Shown here piece after piece: positions 62,850 through 64,000 of a stretch of 64,000 nt of DNA. Every line of letters begins with the position of its first letter. Positions within the stretch are counted from its first letter, which is position 1. The notes under the pieces are model-generated. The model did no database searches, was not told where the DNA came from, and saw only the letters and a list, made by a program, of their open reading frames with translations. Origin of the DNA: Verrucomicrobiia bacterium (GTDB lineage: Bacteria > Verrucomicrobiota > Verrucomicrobiia > Palsa-1439); contig DATLVI010000017.1 of the NCBI GenBank assembly GCA_035577545.1, positions 1 to 64,000 of the forward strand, read 5' to 3'. The translations under genes were made by a program, and so were the position numbers.

Positions 62850-64000
62850 ATGAAACCAGTCCTCTTACTAGACTTATCGACTCTTCAGAACTTGGTGCAT
62901 GAAGAAGCGCAGCGATTGCAGCATCACTTCTTTCTCAATGTGCCTCCCGTATTGTTTCTGGAAACTCTCGCAGACTTGGAGCGGCCAGATAAGGCTTCGC
63001 CTCATAGACAAGACCAGGTAAAGGCTTGGACTTCCCGAATGCTTTTACCTGGTGTTCTCTTTAATATGGACCACAGACATCTTTGCCGGATAGAGCTTCT
63101 AGGCGCTGAATTTGAAATGGGCGGCAGCGCAATCCCCGAGCCACCTAAGCGCAAGCGATTGCCTAATGGGGAAATTTTGAATTTTCATGATGTGACCTGG
63201 CAGAATCGAGCGCTGATAAGATGGCTTGAAGGTCGGTTTGCCGACGAGGACCGTTCCATAGCCGAAGATTGGCGTAAACATTCGTGCGTGATCGACGTAC
63301 AGAAATATGAAGGCCGTCTTGCTAAAGAGTATGTGATCGTACGTCGTGTTAGTGATGTAAGAGATGTTGTCTCTGCAGTTGAAGACATACTATCAAATCC
63401 TAACATGCAGGATTTTTGCCTGGAATGGCTTATGGAAGAGTTTTCCTTCAGACAAAGCGTACGCGACGCAATTTATACCGGATGGCGAATGCGGCCATCC
63501 ACCTACCTCAAGGACTTTGCGCCCTACGCTCATTATTGTGTCAAGGTTAGTCTTGCTTTCGCCTTTGGTCTTGTTCGAGGTCAGATCGCTTCGTTACCGG
63601 AAAAGAAAAGTCGCGTGGATTTAGAGTACTGCTACTACCTGCCCTTTTGCATGGCATTTGCTTCCACTGATCGGTTCCACAAGAATCTTGCACCACCACT
63701 ATTGCGAGAAAACCAAGACTTCATTGAGGGAAACGTGCTAAAGGCAGATTTGAAACACCTCAATGAAGAGTGGCAAAGTTTAACACCGGAGCAGAAGCGT
63801 CAACGTGATGTCGAGTACGGGGACTATCCAGTTGAGAACTCCGACTCAGTGATTTGGAAGATTTGGCGTAAACAGGCTGGACCTCGCACGTCTGACTACG
63901 GGAATCGAGCTCCTCTTATGACAAAGGAGAAGAGTGACGAGCTCGTAAGACACATTAACTCTACAATCGATGCTACGGACCAAAGGCAAACCGGGATGGA
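62850..64000 (+). CDS. Partial PIN-like-domain protein of unknown function
   Basis: The frame is open from ATG 62850 to the window end (383 codons seen, no stop), so the gene continues beyond the window. It starts 19 nt after leuA. The N-terminus 'KPVLLLDLSTLQNL' with an acidic residue in the first strand, 'PVLFLETLADLERPD', and a later 'YYLPFCMAFASTDRFHKNLA' strand-turn look like a PIN-domain nuclease fold, whose conserved acidic residues lie in such places. Codon usage and composition are clearly AT-richer than in leuA, suggesting horizontal acquisition. No named family recognised. Confidence 0.65.
   Translation, partial: MKPVLLLDLSTLQNLVHEEAQRLQHHFFLNVPPVLFLETLADLERPDKASPHRQDQVKAWTSRMLLPGVLFNMDHRHLCRIELLGAEFEMGGSAIPEPPKRKRLPNGEILNFHDVTWQNRALIRWLEGRFADEDRSIAEDWRKHSCVIDVQKYEGRLAKEYVIVRRVSDVRDVVSAVEDILSNPNMQDFCLEWLMEEFSFRQSVRDAIYTGWRMRPSTYLKDFAPYAHYCVKVSLAFAFGLVRGQIASLPEKKSRVDLEYCYYLPFCMAFASTDRFHKNLAPPLLRENQDFIEGNVLKADLKHLNEEWQSLTPEQKRQRDVEYGDYPVENSDSVIWKIWRKQAGPRTSDYGNRAPLMTKEKSDELVRHINSTIDATDQRQTGM

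Overview
The window looks like a chromosomal segment of a Verrucomicrobiota bacterium, probably of the Limisphaerales/Pedosphaera type. This rests on several traits read from the sequence: an IspG of the long, inserted form known from Chlamydiae, Verrucomicrobia, Bacteroidetes and plants; very large secreted proteins built from SBBP, DUF11, Calx-beta, PKD and choice-of-anchor-D modules; a secreted S1/P1 nuclease ending in the 'QRFYRVV' type of C-terminal module common in that group; and dispersed palindromic intergenic repeats. The taxonomic call is inference, because there is no rRNA gene here.

Layout. 1-21.8 kb (+ strand) is an exported-giant-protein region: the end of an SBBP-like repeat protein, two cysteine-rich DUF11 paralogues (985 and 1723 aa) with shared N- and C-terminal cap domains, and a 4006-aa protein. 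In the latter, PKD plus two anchor-D domains repeat in 285-residue super-modules whose length is almost perfectly constant. 21.8-27.9 kb (- strand) holds a DUF1573 protein, tRNA-Gly(UCC), proB-proA with a translationally coupled ATP-grasp-like gene, and a secreted S1/P1-type nuclease. 27.9-35.0 kb (mostly + strand) holds a palindromic repeat, a GH28 pectinase-like protein, a DUF1737 protein, pyruvate phosphate dikinase with a clear terminator, a sigma-70 factor and apt.

35.0-44.0 kb (- strand) is one tight nine-gene cluster, purA-uppS-cdsA-dxr-rseP-ispG-thioredoxin-Nudix-ferritin-like, joining the MEP isoprenoid pathway (dxr, ispG) to its use in wall lipid carrier synthesis (uppS), phospholipid synthesis (cdsA) and intramembrane proteolysis (rseP). 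44.1-52.1 kb holds an orphan ABC ATPase, a DUF748 envelope protein, citrate synthase, a methyltransferase, a dihydrouridine synthase, a small membrane protein and a DEAD-box helicase. 52.2-56.5 kb (- strand) is a compact porin/cupredoxin/hybrid-kinase operon.

56.6-64.0 kb (+ strand) carries branched-chain amino-acid genes: ilvN (apparently leaderless), ilvC and leuA. leuA sits behind a complete leucine transcription attenuator: a leucine-rich leader peptide, competing hairpins and an intrinsic terminator. Between ilvC and leuA, and again after leuA, lie AT-richer genes of unknown function; the last, cut by the window end, resembles a PIN-type nuclease. The most interesting signals are the leu attenuator, the modular architecture of the giant surface proteins, the porin/cupredoxin/kinase operon, and the terminal PIN-like gene with its foreign-looking composition.
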